In this document: positions 44,805 through 53,120 of the stretch, piece after piece
Layout: each line of letters starts with the position of its first letter
Position numbering within the stretch: position 1 is the stretch's first letter
Assembly: GCF_019890725.1 (NCBI RefSeq)
Contig: NZ_JAINZZ010000030.1
Span: forward strand, 22,939-86,938
Source: Actinacidiphila acidipaludis
GTDB lineage: Bacteria; Actinomycetota; Actinomycetes; Streptomycetales; Streptomycetaceae
Direction of reading: 5' to 3'
DNA length: 64,000 nucleotides
Translations under genes and position numbers: made by a program
The notes under the pieces: generated by a model
Database searches by the model: none
What the model saw: the letters and a program-made list of their open reading frames with translations, nothing else
Told to the model about the DNA's origin: nothing

Positions 44805-44868
44805 CGGTTGTCCACAGCCCTTCGGCCATCCCGCGCCTGACCGCCGGTTTTCTGGAAAGCTGAGGGGC

Positions 44869-45387
44869 ATGACCGTCGATTCGCCCCGCACCATCGTTCT
44901 GCTCCGCCACGCCAAGGCCGACTGGCCCGAGGTCCCGGACCACGAGCGGCCGCTGGCCGACCGCGGCCGGCTGGACGCCCCGGCCGTGGGCCGCCGTTTC
45001 GTCGACGACGGCATCAGCCCCGAGCTCGCCCTGTGCTCCACCTCCACCCGCACCCGTGAGACCTGGAAACTCGCCGCGCACGAGATGACGCACCGGCCCA
45101 GGACGGTCTACGAGGAGCGGCTGTACGACGCCACGCTCGGCGATCTGCTGGCACTGGTCGGCGAGACGTCCGACGAGGTGTCCTCGCTTCTGCTGGTCGG
45201 CCACAACCCCGGCATGCACGCCCTCGCCGACGCCCTGGCCGGTTCGGCCGAGGGCGACACCCTCGCCCGGATGACCCGCGGCTTTCCCACGGCGGCGTTC
45301 GCCGTGCTGACCTTCGACGGCTCGTGGAAGTCCGTCGAGCACGGCGTCGCCCGGCTCACCGCGTTCTGGGCGCCGCACGAGGCCTGA
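44869..45387 (+). CDS. SixA-type histidine phosphatase
   Basis: 172 residues. The RHG motif IVLLRHAKADWPEVPDHERP opens the protein, and LLLVGHNPGMHALADAL carries the second catalytic His. Members dephosphorylate phosphohistidine in phosphotransfer proteins or act on other small phosphates. ATG 44869 behind GAGGGG. Alone on its strand between a small membrane gene and convergent serB. Confidence 0.85.
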   Translation: MTVDSPRTIVLLRHAKADWPEVPDHERPLADRGRLDAPAVGRRFVDDGISPELALCSTSTRTRETWKLAAHEMTHRPRTVYEERLYDATLGDLLALVGETSDEVSSLLLVGHNPGMHALADALAGSAEGDTLARMTRGFPTAAFAVLTFDGSWKSVEHGVARLTAFWAPHEA

Positions 45388-45415
45388 CGCGCGCCGCCGT
45401 CCGGCTCGGAGCCGC

Positions 45416-45484
45416 CCGGTTCAGGTCTCATCCGGTTCAGATCCCACCCGGCTCAGGGCGTGCCCCGGCCGGGTCGCGCCCGGC
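45416..45484. repeat. CCGGTTCAG-type direct repeats between sixA and serB
   Basis: CCCGGTTCAGG, CCGGTTCAGA, CCGGCTCAGG and CCCGGCTCAGG recur at irregular 16-30-base spacing up to the serB stop codon. No hairpin with a U-run is evident. Confidence 0.55.
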
Positions 45485-46756
45485 TCAGGCGCCGGTCGGC
45501 ACGCCGTCCAGCGCGTCCGCCGCCTCGACCTCCTCGCGGGTGATCCCCAGCAGGTAGAGCACGGTGTCCAGGAACGGCACGTTCACCGCGGTGTCCGCGG
45601 CCTGGCGTACCAGCGGCTTGGCGTTGAAGGCCACCCCGAGCCCGGCGGCGTTGAGCATGTCCAGGTCGTTGGCGCCGTCGCCGACCGCCACGGTCTGGCT
45701 GAGCGGCACCCCGGCCTGCGCGGCGAACTCGCGCAGCAGCCGGGCCTTGCCTGCCCGGTCCACGATCGGCCCGGTCACCCGCCCGGTCAGCCGCCCGTCG
45801 GCGACCTCCAGGGTGTTGGCGGCGGCGAAGTCCAGGCCGAGCCGCTCCTTGAGGTCGTCGGTCACCTGCGTGAATCCGCCGGAGACCACGCCCACCTGGT
45901 AGCCGAGGCGCTTGAGGGTGCGGATCAGGGTGCGGGCGCCCGGGGTCAGCCGCACCTCGGCGCGCACCTTGTCGACGACGGAGACGTCGAGACCCTTCAG
46001 CAGGGCCACCCGGGCGTGCAGCGACTGCTCGAAGTCCAGCTCGCCGCGCATCGCCGCAGCCGTCACCTCGGCGACCTCGTCCTCGCAGCCCGCGTGGGCC
46101 GCGAACAGCTCGATGACCTCGTCCTGGATGACCGTGGAGTCGACGTCCATCACCACCAGCCGCTGCGCCCGGCGCTGCAGCCCGGCCGGCACCACCGCCA
46201 CGTCCACGCCGCGGGCCGCGGCCTGCGGCGCCAGCGCCGAGCGCAGCACCGCGGGCTCGGCGCCCGAAACCGCGAACTCCACCGCCGTCACCGGGTACTT
46301 GGCGAGCCGGAAGATCCGGTCGATGTTGCCGCCGGCCCCGGTGATCAGTGCCGCTATGGCCGCCGTGGACTCCGCGGTGAGCGGCTGGCCGAGGACGGTC
46401 ACATGCGAACGGCCCTCACCGCGCGGGCGGTTGTCGCCGCGGCCGGAGATGATCTCGGCCTGCAGCTTCATGCTCTCGGCCCAGCCGTGCACGGTCGCCC
46501 GCAGGTCGCCCTCGGCGCCGCGGGCCGGGGCGGTCACCAGCGCGCAGAGCACGATCCGGCCCCGCGTGACGACCTGCTCGATGTCGATCACGTCCACCGT
46601 GTACGCGGCGAGCGTGTCGAACAGGCCGGCGGTGATGCCGGGCCGGTCCTTGCCGAAGATCTTGACCAGAAGGGTGGGCACGTCGGCCGGCGGTACGGCT
46701 CCGGGCTCGTCACCGGGGCGGAGGGGCCGGCTCTGCGAGGCGTCGTCCATGTCCAT
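45485..46756 (-). CDS. serB: phosphoserine phosphatase SerB with ACT domains
   Basis: 423 residues. The N-terminal 180 residues hold two ACT-like domains (TLLVKIFGKDRPGITAGLFD and SHVTVLGQPLTAESTAAIAA). The HAD phosphatase follows with VVMDVDSTVIQDEVIE (nucleophile Asp), VGVVSGGFTQ, and TVAVGDGANDLDMLNAAGLG. It makes serine from phosphoserine, and the ACT domains probably sense serine. ATG 46756 behind GGGAGAA; 46750 is also possible. Confidence 0.93.
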   Translation of the reverse strand: MDMDDASQSRPLRPGDEPGAVPPADVPTLLVKIFGKDRPGITAGLFDTLAAYTVDVIDIEQVVTRGRIVLCALVTAPARGAEGDLRATVHGWAESMKLQAEIISGRGDNRPRGEGRSHVTVLGQPLTAESTAAIAALITGAGGNIDRIFRLAKYPVTAVEFAVSGAEPAVLRSALAPQAAARGVDVAVVPAGLQRRAQRLVVMDVDSTVIQDEVIELFAAHAGCEDEVAEVTAAAMRGELDFEQSLHARVALLKGLDVSVVDKVRAEVRLTPGARTLIRTLKRLGYQVGVVSGGFTQVTDDLKERLGLDFAAANTLEVADGRLTGRVTGPIVDRAGKARLLREFAAQAGVPLSQTVAVGDGANDLDMLNAAGLGVAFNAKPLVRQAADTAVNVPFLDTVLYLLGITREEVEAADALDGVPTGA

Positions 46757-47026
46757 GGTTCTCCCACGTTAACCGGCCGGGGCGTCCGGGCGGTCATCCG
46801 TCCCGCGTGCCGGACACCCCAGGTCACGGGCATTTCCGGTAACCGCGGCCAATTCCCGCGTACCGCCGGGGAGTCCGGCCGGGCGGGTGTGACGGCGCTG
46901 TCGCGCACCGGACACGGAACCCGCACACGAGGGGGCTTTCTGTTACGAGACCGGGGCCTGCAATAGTTCCTCCCGATGTTCGCTATCCCTAGACTCCCCG
47001 CAGGGGGACTACACGGGGGACAACCA

Positions 47027-49702
47027 ATGGGGCATGGGGTGCCTGAACTCGTACTCGAATTGAACGGAAAGACCTGGACGCTCGACGCGTCCCGCTCGTA
47101 CAGCCTGGGACGTGACCCGCAGGGCGATCTTGTTCTCGAAGACGCCCGGGTCTCGTGGCGGCACGCCACCATCCGCCGCGGCGACCGCAGTTGGGTCTTC
47201 GAGGATCTCGGCAGCACCAACGGCACCTATGTGCAGGGACAGCGGGTCCAGCAGACCGAGGTCGGCCCGGGGTCGGTGATCCACCTCGGCAACGCCACGG
47301 ACGGCCCGCGGCTCCTCTTCACCGCCACGCAGGCGGCGACACCGGCTCAGGCCGCACCGGCTCAGCAGGCCGCACCGGTCGCGCAGCCGCACCAGCAGCA
47401 GCCGGCCTACGCCCCGGCGCAGGGGCAGCCCGCCCAGGCTCCGGCCCAGCAGCCGCACGCGTACGCGGCTCCGCCGCAGGCCGTACCGCAACAGCAGGCG
47501 GTACCGCAGCAGCAGGGCGCCGGCGGGTGGGGAGCGCCGCCCGCGCAGGCCGTACCGCAGCAGCAGCCCGGCTGGGGCGGCCCGCAGGCACCGCACGGCA
47601 TGCCCCCGGTCCCGCAGCAGCAGCAGCAGATGCAGCCGCAGATGCAGCAGCCGCCGCCGCAGCAGCCCGGCGGCGCACCCGGCTACAGCGACCGCAGCCC
47701 GACGACTTTCCACCAGCTCTCGCTGGGCCGCGTGATGAAGATCGGCCGCGCCCTGGAGAACGAGCTGGTCGTCTCCGACCTGCAGGTCTCCCGGTACCAC
47801 GCCGAGTTCCGCGCGCACCCCGACGGCCGCTACGAGATCGTCGACCTCGGCAGCCACAACGGCACGTACGTCAACGGCCAGCCGATCCAGCGCCACCTGC
47901 TCGGCCCGAACGACATCGTCGGCGTCGGCCACTCCACGTTCCGGCTGGTCGGGGACCGGCTGGAGGAGTTCGTCGACAACGGCGCCGTCTCCTTCTCCGC
48001 CCGCCGTCTGTCGGTGCAGGTGCCGCAGGGCAAGGCCACGAAGACGATCCTCAAGGACGTCTCCTTCGGGGTGCCCGAGAAGTCGCTGATCGGCGTCATC
48101 GGCCCGTCCGGCTCCGGCAAGTCCACGCTGCTGCGCGCGCTGACCGGCTACCGGCCGGCCGACCAGGGCGAGGTGCTGTACGACAACCGCAACCTGTACA
48201 AGCAGTTCGCCGAGCTCCGGCAGCGCATCGGCCTGGTCCCGCAGGACGACATCCTGCACAAGGAACTCCAGGTCAGGACGGCCCTGCGGTACGCCGCCAA
48301 GCTCCGCTTCCCCGGCGACACCGCGCCCGCCGAGCGCGAGGCGCGGATCGACGAGGTGCTGCGCGAGCTCAAGCTGGACATCCACGCCGACAAGCGGATC
48401 ACCTCGCTCTCCGGTGGTCAGCGCAAGCGGGTGTCGGTGGCGCTCGAGCTGCTCACCAAGCCGTCGCTGATCTTCCTCGACGAGCCCACCTCCGGCCTGG
48501 ACCCGGGCATGGACCGCGACGTCATGAAGCTGCTGCGCGGCCTCGCCGACGACGGCCGGACGGTGCTGGTCGTCACCCACTCGGTGGCCGAACTGGCGCT
48601 CTGCGACAAGCTGCTGGTCATGGCGCCCGGCGGTTCCGTGGCCTACTTCGGGCCGCCGGACGAGGCGCTGGCCTTCTTCGGCTACGAGACCTGGGCCGAC
48701 GTGTTCTCGGCGTTCGAGAACTACCGGGACTACGACTGGTCCGGTCGCTGGCGCGGCTCGCAGCACTACCAGACGTACGCGGCCGAGCTGGACTCCGTCG
48801 CCCCGCAGCAGGCGCACTACATACCGCAGCAGGCGGCCCGCCCGACCAAGCCGCAGAGCTGGGGCTCACAGCTGTGGACGCTGGTCCGCCGCTATCTGTC
48901 GGTGATCATCTCCGACAAGGGCTTCATCGGCCTGATGGTGGTGCTGCCCGCCGTGCTGGGCGTGGTCAGCGTGCTGATCCCGGCCGACAGCGGCCTCGGT
49001 CCCGGTCCGCTGCGCGCCCACCTCCAGAACAAGGACGCGGGCACCATCCTGATGATCCTCGCGGTGGGCGCCTGCTTCGCCGGCGCGGCCAACTCCGTCC
49101 GCGAGCTGATCAAGGAACGGGTGATCTACGAGCGCGAACGCGCGGTCGGCCTGTCCCGCTCCGCCTACCTGATGTCCAAGATCATCGTGCTGGGGCTGAT
49201 CACCGCCCTGCAGGGCGCCATCATCTGCGGCATCGGCTTCGCGCCGCGCACGATGCCCACCGAGGGCGTCGTGCTCAAGGCCCATCCGGGCATCGAGATG
49301 GCGCTGGTGATCATGGCCTTCGGCTTCACCTCGATGATGGTCGGGCTGATCATCTCCGCGCTGGTGAAGACCGCGGAGAAGACCATGCCGCTGCTGGTCA
49401 TGTTCGCCATCGTGCAGATCGTCTTCACCGGCGTACTCTTCCAGCTCTACGGGAAGCCCGGCGTGGAGCAGCTGTCGTGGCTGATGCCGGCCCGCTGGGC
49501 GGTGGCCGGCGCGGGCGTCACCGCGAACCTCAACGTGCTGCTGCCGTGGGACCCGACGCACAAGTCGGTGGACACGCTGTGGAAGCACACCGCCGGCACC
49601 TGGACGCTGGACATCGGCGTGCTGCTGCTGATCGGCGTGCTCTGCGCGTTCGTCGTCGCGCGCCTGCTGCGCCGGCACGAGCCGGAGGTCATGCGCAAGT
49701 AG
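47027..49702 (+). CDS. double-FHA ABC transporter (ABCG-like ATPase fused to permease)
   Basis: About 891 residues. FHA 1 (about 10-95) has YSLGRDPQGDLVL and DLGSTNGTYV. A Gln/Pro/Ala-rich linker of about 120 residues follows. FHA 2 (about 230-315) has MKIGRALENELVVSDLQVSR and LGSHNGTYVNGQ. Then an ATPase: GPSGSGKSTLLRAL, LSGGQRKRVSVALELLTKPS, LIFLDEPTSGLDP. Six membrane helices end the protein, in the order ATPase-permease of ABCG half-transporters. FHA domains bind phospho-Thr, so Ser/Thr kinases probably control it. ATG 47027 with GGGGGACA upstream and TAGACT at 46990-46995 as -10. Confidence 0.9.
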   Translation: MGHGVPELVLELNGKTWTLDASRSYSLGRDPQGDLVLEDARVSWRHATIRRGDRSWVFEDLGSTNGTYVQGQRVQQTEVGPGSVIHLGNATDGPRLLFTATQAATPAQAAPAQQAAPVAQPHQQQPAYAPAQGQPAQAPAQQPHAYAAPPQAVPQQQAVPQQQGAGGWGAPPAQAVPQQQPGWGGPQAPHGMPPVPQQQQQMQPQMQQPPPQQPGGAPGYSDRSPTTFHQLSLGRVMKIGRALENELVVSDLQVSRYHAEFRAHPDGRYEIVDLGSHNGTYVNGQPIQRHLLGPNDIVGVGHSTFRLVGDRLEEFVDNGAVSFSARRLSVQVPQGKATKTILKDVSFGVPEKSLIGVIGPSGSGKSTLLRALTGYRPADQGEVLYDNRNLYKQFAELRQRIGLVPQDDILHKELQVRTALRYAAKLRFPGDTAPAEREARIDEVLRELKLDIHADKRITSLSGGQRKRVSVALELLTKPSLIFLDEPTSGLDPGMDRDVMKLLRGLADDGRTVLVVTHSVAELALCDKLLVMAPGGSVAYFGPPDEALAFFGYETWADVFSAFENYRDYDWSGRWRGSQHYQTYAAELDSVAPQQAHYIPQQAARPTKPQSWGSQLWTLVRRYLSVIISDKGFIGLMVVLPAVLGVVSVLIPADSGLGPGPLRAHLQNKDAGTILMILAVGACFAGAANSVRELIKERVIYERERAVGLSRSAYLMSKIIVLGLITALQGAIICGIGFAPRTMPTEGVVLKAHPGIEMALVIMAFGFTSMMVGLIISALVKTAEKTMPLLVMFAIVQIVFTGVLFQLYGKPGVEQLSWLMPARWAVAGAGVTANLNVLLPWDPTHKSVDTLWKHTAGTWTLDIGVLLLIGVLCAFVVARLLRRHEPEVMRK

Positions 49703-49751
49703 CCGTGACCCTGCCCCGGAAGGGGCCGGGAAAGCGGAAATCCGCACGCGC

Positions 49752-49787
49752 AAAGGGCGGTGGGACATGGTGTCCCGCCGCCCTTTT
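49752..49787. terminator. strong terminator after the FHA-ABC gene
   Basis: AAAGGGCGGTGGGACA pairs with TGTCCCGCCGCCCTTT around a TGG loop, giving a 16-pair stem with A and T tails at its two ends. It can act in both directions and separates two convergent genes. Confidence 0.88.
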
Positions 49788-49828
49788 GCATGGGTGACGC
49801 GCGTGCTGACGCGTGCGGTGAATTCCGT

Positions 49829-49883
49829 GCCGATCAGTGGCCGATCAGTGGCCGCTCAGTGGCAGATGGGTGGCCGATCAGTA
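49829..49883. repeat. five tandem 11-bp repeats at the 3' end of the transglycosylase gene
   Basis: Units of GCCGATCAGTG start at 49829, 49840, 49851, 49862 and 49873; the first two are exact and the others differ by one to four bases. The last overlaps the stop codon of the minus-strand gene. Eleven bases is about one helical turn, so a protein could bind successive units on one face. Confidence 0.7.
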
Positions 49884-50708
49884 GGCGGAGTTCACGTTGT
49901 CCATCGAACCGTACACGTGGTACGCGTAGTTGCACGCGGCGGTGATGTTCGCGACCGGGTCGTAGATGTTCCACGAGGTTCCGGCGACGTGGTACGCCTG
50001 GAAGGTCGGGTCGATCACCTGGAGCAGGCCCTTGGACGGAATGCCCTTGGCGGCGTTCGAGTCCCACAGGTTGATGGCGTTCGGGTTGCCGCTCGACTCA
50101 CGGATGATGTTGCGGTAGATGCCGTTGTAGCTGCCGGGGATGTGGTCGGCGGCCATGATGTCGAGCGAGTGCTTGATCCAGCCGTCCAGGTCGTTGGTGT
50201 AGGTCTTGACCGGGGCGGGGGTGGTGGCGGCCACCGGGACCACCTTGAGCGTCGCGCGCTGCGTGGAGCGGTTGGCGGCGGCCCTCTCGGCGGCGCGCTT
50301 GACCGCGGCCTGGTGGGCGGCCCGCTTGGCGGCGGCCTCGGCGGCGGCCCGGCGCTCGGCGGTCTTCCTGGCGGCCTCGGCGGCAGCGGCCTTCTTCTTG
50401 GCCAGCGCCTCGGCGGCGGCCTTCTTGGCGGCGGCGTCGGCAGCGGCCTTCTTCTGAGCGGCGGCCTGGTCCGACAGCGCCTTCTGGGAGGCGGAGTCGG
50501 TCTTCGGGGCGGACGACGTCTTCGTCTGGTCGGCGGTGGCGACCTTGTAGCCGGTGGGGTCACCAACGGCCGCAGCGGACGAAGACCCTCCGGTCGCCTG
50601 CAGACCGGTCACTGCGAGAACGACAGCGGTCGCGGCGGCGGCGCCGGCCGCCGTGATCTTGTGCTTCTTCGACAGTCGGCCGATCTTGGGGATCTGGGGG
50701 AGCTGCAT
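49878..50708 (-). CDS. secreted or anchored lytic transglycosylase
   Basis: 276 residues. The N terminus (SKKHKITAAGAAAATAVVLAV) is a signal peptide or anchor. Residues 70-150 are Ala/Lys/Arg-rich and strongly helical, probably a coiled coil or wall-spanning arm. The C-terminal SLT-like domain has NIIRESSGNPNAINLWDSN with the catalytic Glu, PSKGLLQVIDPTFQAY and ACNYAYHVYGS. It cleaves peptidoglycan glycan chains. Promoter elements and an operator-like repeat are well formed upstream. Confidence 0.88.
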   Translation of the reverse strand: MQLPQIPKIGRLSKKHKITAAGAAAATAVVLAVTGLQATGGSSSAAAVGDPTGYKVATADQTKTSSAPKTDSASQKALSDQAAAQKKAAADAAAKKAAAEALAKKKAAAAEAARKTAERRAAAEAAAKRAAHQAAVKRAAERAAANRSTQRATLKVVPVAATTPAPVKTYTNDLDGWIKHSLDIMAADHIPGSYNGIYRNIIRESSGNPNAINLWDSNAAKGIPSKGLLQVIDPTFQAYHVAGTSWNIYDPVANITAACNYAYHVYGSMDNVNSAY

Positions 50709-50742
50709 TGCTGGTTACCTCTTCCGGTTCGGGACCTGAGAA

Positions 50743-50800
50743 TTTTTAGGTGGTCCCAAATCGGGGGTCAACGAGCATTTCTACGAATGACATTCGTAGA
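50743..50800 (-). promoter_or_regulatory. transglycosylase promoter with upstream inverted repeat
   Basis: On the minus strand TTGACC (50766-50771) and TAAAAA (50743-50748) are 17 bases apart, a near-consensus promoter. Nine bases upstream of the -35 an exact inverted repeat with nine-base arms TCTACGAAT and ATTCGTAGA around GTC (minus strand) spans 50780-50800. A GGGACC/GGTCCC stem covers the likely mRNA start. No known riboswitch is recognised. Confidence 0.65.
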
Positions 50801-51103
50801 TGGACGGGAACGCCGGAGGGCGATTTCCCGGGGAATCCCGCCGGTCAGCGCGCCGAGGCCGGGCACGGATATTCCACTAAGCGGCTTAGTATGTGACCCA
50901 CGCCCTATAGGTGAGGTCACACGGCGGCACCCCCGCTATCGCGCATGGTGACGACGGGGGTGCCGGAGGTGACGCTTTTTCAGAGGCTTCTGAACGCAAG
51001 GGAAGAGGGGAAAAGTACGGGGAAAGCGGTGGGAAAGCCGGGAATCGGACATTGTGCGCAGTTCGTGCACTTCCTTCGGTTCCCGCTCAAGTCCCCTCTT
51101 ATG
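50801..51103. other. non-coding gap with palindrome, hairpin and purine-rich tract
   Basis: No gene is supported. ACTAAGC-G-GCTTAGT (50876-50890) is an exact 15-base palindrome. GGCACCCCCG (50926-50935) pairs with CGGGGGTGCC (50955-50964), followed by TTTTT at 50976-50980, which looks like a plus-strand terminator-like element. From 50980 to 51050 the plus strand is A/G-rich, unlike the rest of the window. Confidence 0.45.
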
Positions 51104-52195
51104 TCAGGGAAGCAGCAGGTTGACGTCCCCGAACTCGTGCCAGAGGTACCGCTCCCGCAGGGCTTCGGCGTAGACGCCCCGCAGCAGCGCGTCCCCGGAG
51201 ACCGCACGCAGCATCAGCAGGTGGGAGGCCTCCGGTTCGTGGAGCCCCGTCAGCAGTCCGTCCACCACGCGTACCCCGCGCTCCGGGGTCACAACCAGCT
51301 CCGTCCACCCATGTGACGGGCGCACCACGCCCCGCCGGTCGGCTGCCGACTCCAGGGCGCGGACCGCCGTGGTGCCGACGGCGACCACCCGGCCGCCCGC
51401 CGCGCGGGCCGCGTTCACCTGCCAGGCCGTGGCCGCGGGCACGGTGTACGGCTCCGCGTACGGCGGCTCGTGCGCCTCGGCGGACGCCACACCGGTGTGC
51501 AGCACGATCGGCGCGACCTGCACCCCCCTGCTGACCAGCTCCGTGACCAGCGCGGAGGTGAAGGGGCGCGCGGCGCTCGGCATCTCCGCCGACCCCGCAC
51601 CGTCGGGCGCGGCCGTGGAGAACACCGTCTGGTACGCCGACAGCGGCTGGTCGCGCTCGGTGTAGGAGTAGCGGATGGGCCGGCCGTGGCGGTGCAGATA
51701 GCGGGGGAGGCCGTGCACGGACGGCGCGGCCACCCAGAGCCGGTCACCCGAGGCGTCCAGCGGCGTCTCCAGCCGCAGGTCCGCGCCGCCGCGCAGCCGG
51801 ATCACCGCGCCCGCGGGACCGCCCGCCCGGCGCACGGTGGAGCCCCGGCCGTCGGGAGTGCGCACCTCCACCACCCAGCGGCCGTCGTCGCGGCGGGTGG
51901 AGAAGTGCACCACCACGTCCTCGCCCGGCAGCCGCCCGTCGACCGCCGCCGGCAGCGTCCGCGAGGTGTTGACCACCAGGACGTCACCGGCCCGCAGCAG
52001 CCGCGGCAGCTCACGGAAGCCGTGGTGCGTCACCGCGCCGCCGCTCCGCCGGCCCACCAGCAGCCGGACCGCGTCGCGCCGCGGCGCCGGGACCCGGGCC
52101 ACCAGCTCCGGCGGCAGGCGCAGATCACCGAGGCCCGCGGAGTCCACCCGCGCGGCCTGCTCGTCGCACGTCTCGCACGTGATCACCGCGGTCAT
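51104..52195 (-). CDS. queA: S-adenosylmethionine:tRNA ribosyltransferase-isomerase (QueA-like)
   Basis: 363 residues. DAVRLLVGRRSGGAVTHHGF, FRELPRLLRAGDVLVVNTSRT and RYSYTERDQPLSAYQTVFST are QueA features; the C-terminal SHLLMLRAVSGDALL and RERYLWHEFGDVNLLLP are typical. QueA transfers the ribosyl part of SAM to preQ1 in tRNA on the way to queuosine. The N terminus has CETCDE, a Cys pair not usual in QueA. No tgt or preQ1 gene is near. The ATG overlaps the SDR stop by four bases. Confidence 0.85.
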   Translation of the reverse strand: MTAVITCETCDEQAARVDSAGLGDLRLPPELVARVPAPRRDAVRLLVGRRSGGAVTHHGFRELPRLLRAGDVLVVNTSRTLPAAVDGRLPGEDVVVHFSTRRDDGRWVVEVRTPDGRGSTVRRAGGPAGAVIRLRGGADLRLETPLDASGDRLWVAAPSVHGLPRYLHRHGRPIRYSYTERDQPLSAYQTVFSTAAPDGAGSAEMPSAARPFTSALVTELVSRGVQVAPIVLHTGVASAEAHEPPYAEPYTVPAATAWQVNAARAAGGRVVAVGTTAVRALESAADRRGVVRPSHGWTELVVTPERGVRVVDGLLTGLHEPEASHLLMLRAVSGDALLRGVYAEALRERYLWHEFGDVNLLLP

Positions 52196-52896
52196 CGCGC
52201 CTCCAGCAGGTCGGGCGCCACGTAGCGGCCGCTCGCGGCCTTCTCGTCGAGCAGCCGCAGGAAGGCCGGCACGACCTCCTCGGGCAGCGGCCGCGCGGCG
52301 AAGTCGGCGTCGTCCGGGACCGCCGCCGCGTACAGGCCGGTCCGCAGGTCGCCCGGGTCCACCCACCACACCCGCACATCCGGCTCCTCCTCGGCCAGCA
52401 CCGCCGACAGATGGTCCAGGGCCGCCTTGCTGGCTCCGTACCCTCCCCACGTGGGGTACGGCTCCACCGCGGCGTCCGAGCTGACGTTGACCACCGCGCC
52501 CGCGGCCGCCCGCAGCGCCGGCAGCACCGCGCGCACCAGGGCCAGAGGCGCCGTGACGTTGGTCTCCAGCGCCTCGCGCAGACCTTCGTCGGTCAGCTCG
52601 GCGAGCGGCACCAGCGGCTCGGCGCCCAGCGCGCTGGCGTTGTTCACCAGCAGGTCCACCCCGCCGAGCGCGCCGGCCGCCGCGGCCAGCTCCGCCCGGT
52701 GTCCGGGGTCGGTGACGTCCCCGGGACGTCCCTCGACACGCGCCGACGGCGCCCCGCGTTCCAGCTCCGCGACGGCCGCCCGCAGCGCGTCCGCGTTCCG
52801 CCCGTCGAGCACGAGGTCCCAGCCGCGGCCCGCCAGGCCCTCCGCCAGCGCCCGCCCCAGCCCCCGCGACGCGCCCGTGATGATCGCCACCGGCAT
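52192..52896 (-). CDS. short-chain dehydrogenase/reductase
   Basis: 234 residues. AIITGASRGLGRALAEGLAG binds NAD(P), LLVNNASALG is the NNAG motif, and VVNVSSDAAVEPYPTWGGYGASKAALD contains the catalytic Ser, Tyr and Lys. AAGGAGG precedes ATG 52896. It is coupled to queA, whose ATG overlaps its stop; a role in modified-base chemistry is possible but unproven. Confidence 0.85.
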   Translation of the reverse strand: MPVAIITGASRGLGRALAEGLAGRGWDLVLDGRNADALRAAVAELERGAPSARVEGRPGDVTDPGHRAELAAAAGALGGVDLLVNNASALGAEPLVPLAELTDEGLREALETNVTAPLALVRAVLPALRAAAGAVVNVSSDAAVEPYPTWGGYGASKAALDHLSAVLAEEEPDVRVWWVDPGDLRTGLYAAAVPDDADFAARPLPEEVVPAFLRLLDEKAASGRYVAPDLLEAR

Positions 52897-53030
52897 GATC
52901 CGCCTCCTTGTCACGGCCTCACGGCCTCACATCCCGGTGCCCGGCACCGTCGCCGGGCCACCTGGCCTCACCGTAGGAACGCGGCACGCCCCGGCGCCTC
53001 GGGCGGCCGCACCAGGTCGCGCGGGCACTT

Positions 53031-53075
53031 GGGCCTAGGCCCCCGACTAGGTCCGACGGACGAGGACGGTCCGTC
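53031..53075 (+). promoter_or_regulatory. two palindromes before the histidine kinase operon
   Basis: GGGCCTAGGCCC (53031-53042) is an exact 12-base palindrome. GACGGAC (53055-53061) and GTCCGTC (53069-53075) form a second exact repeat with a seven-base centre. They lie 46-90 bases before the kinase ATG and could be sites for the LuxR-type regulator encoded downstream. Confidence 0.5.
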
Positions 53076-53120
53076 CGACGCCGCATACGTGCGGTGACCT
53101 GCCGCCGGTACGGTGGGGGT

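Noticed and set aside
50709..51103. c-di-AMP (ydaO-type) riboswitch before the transglycosylase gene
   Set aside because: Such riboswitches precede many Streptomyces wall-hydrolase genes, but I cannot find the conserved aptamer blocks here; a plain promoter with an inverted repeat explains the region better.
50945..51316. Plus-strand ORF of 123 codons starting in the gap and running into queA
   Set aside because: No ribosome site, more than half lies antisense to queA, and the composition changes abruptly at the gene boundary.
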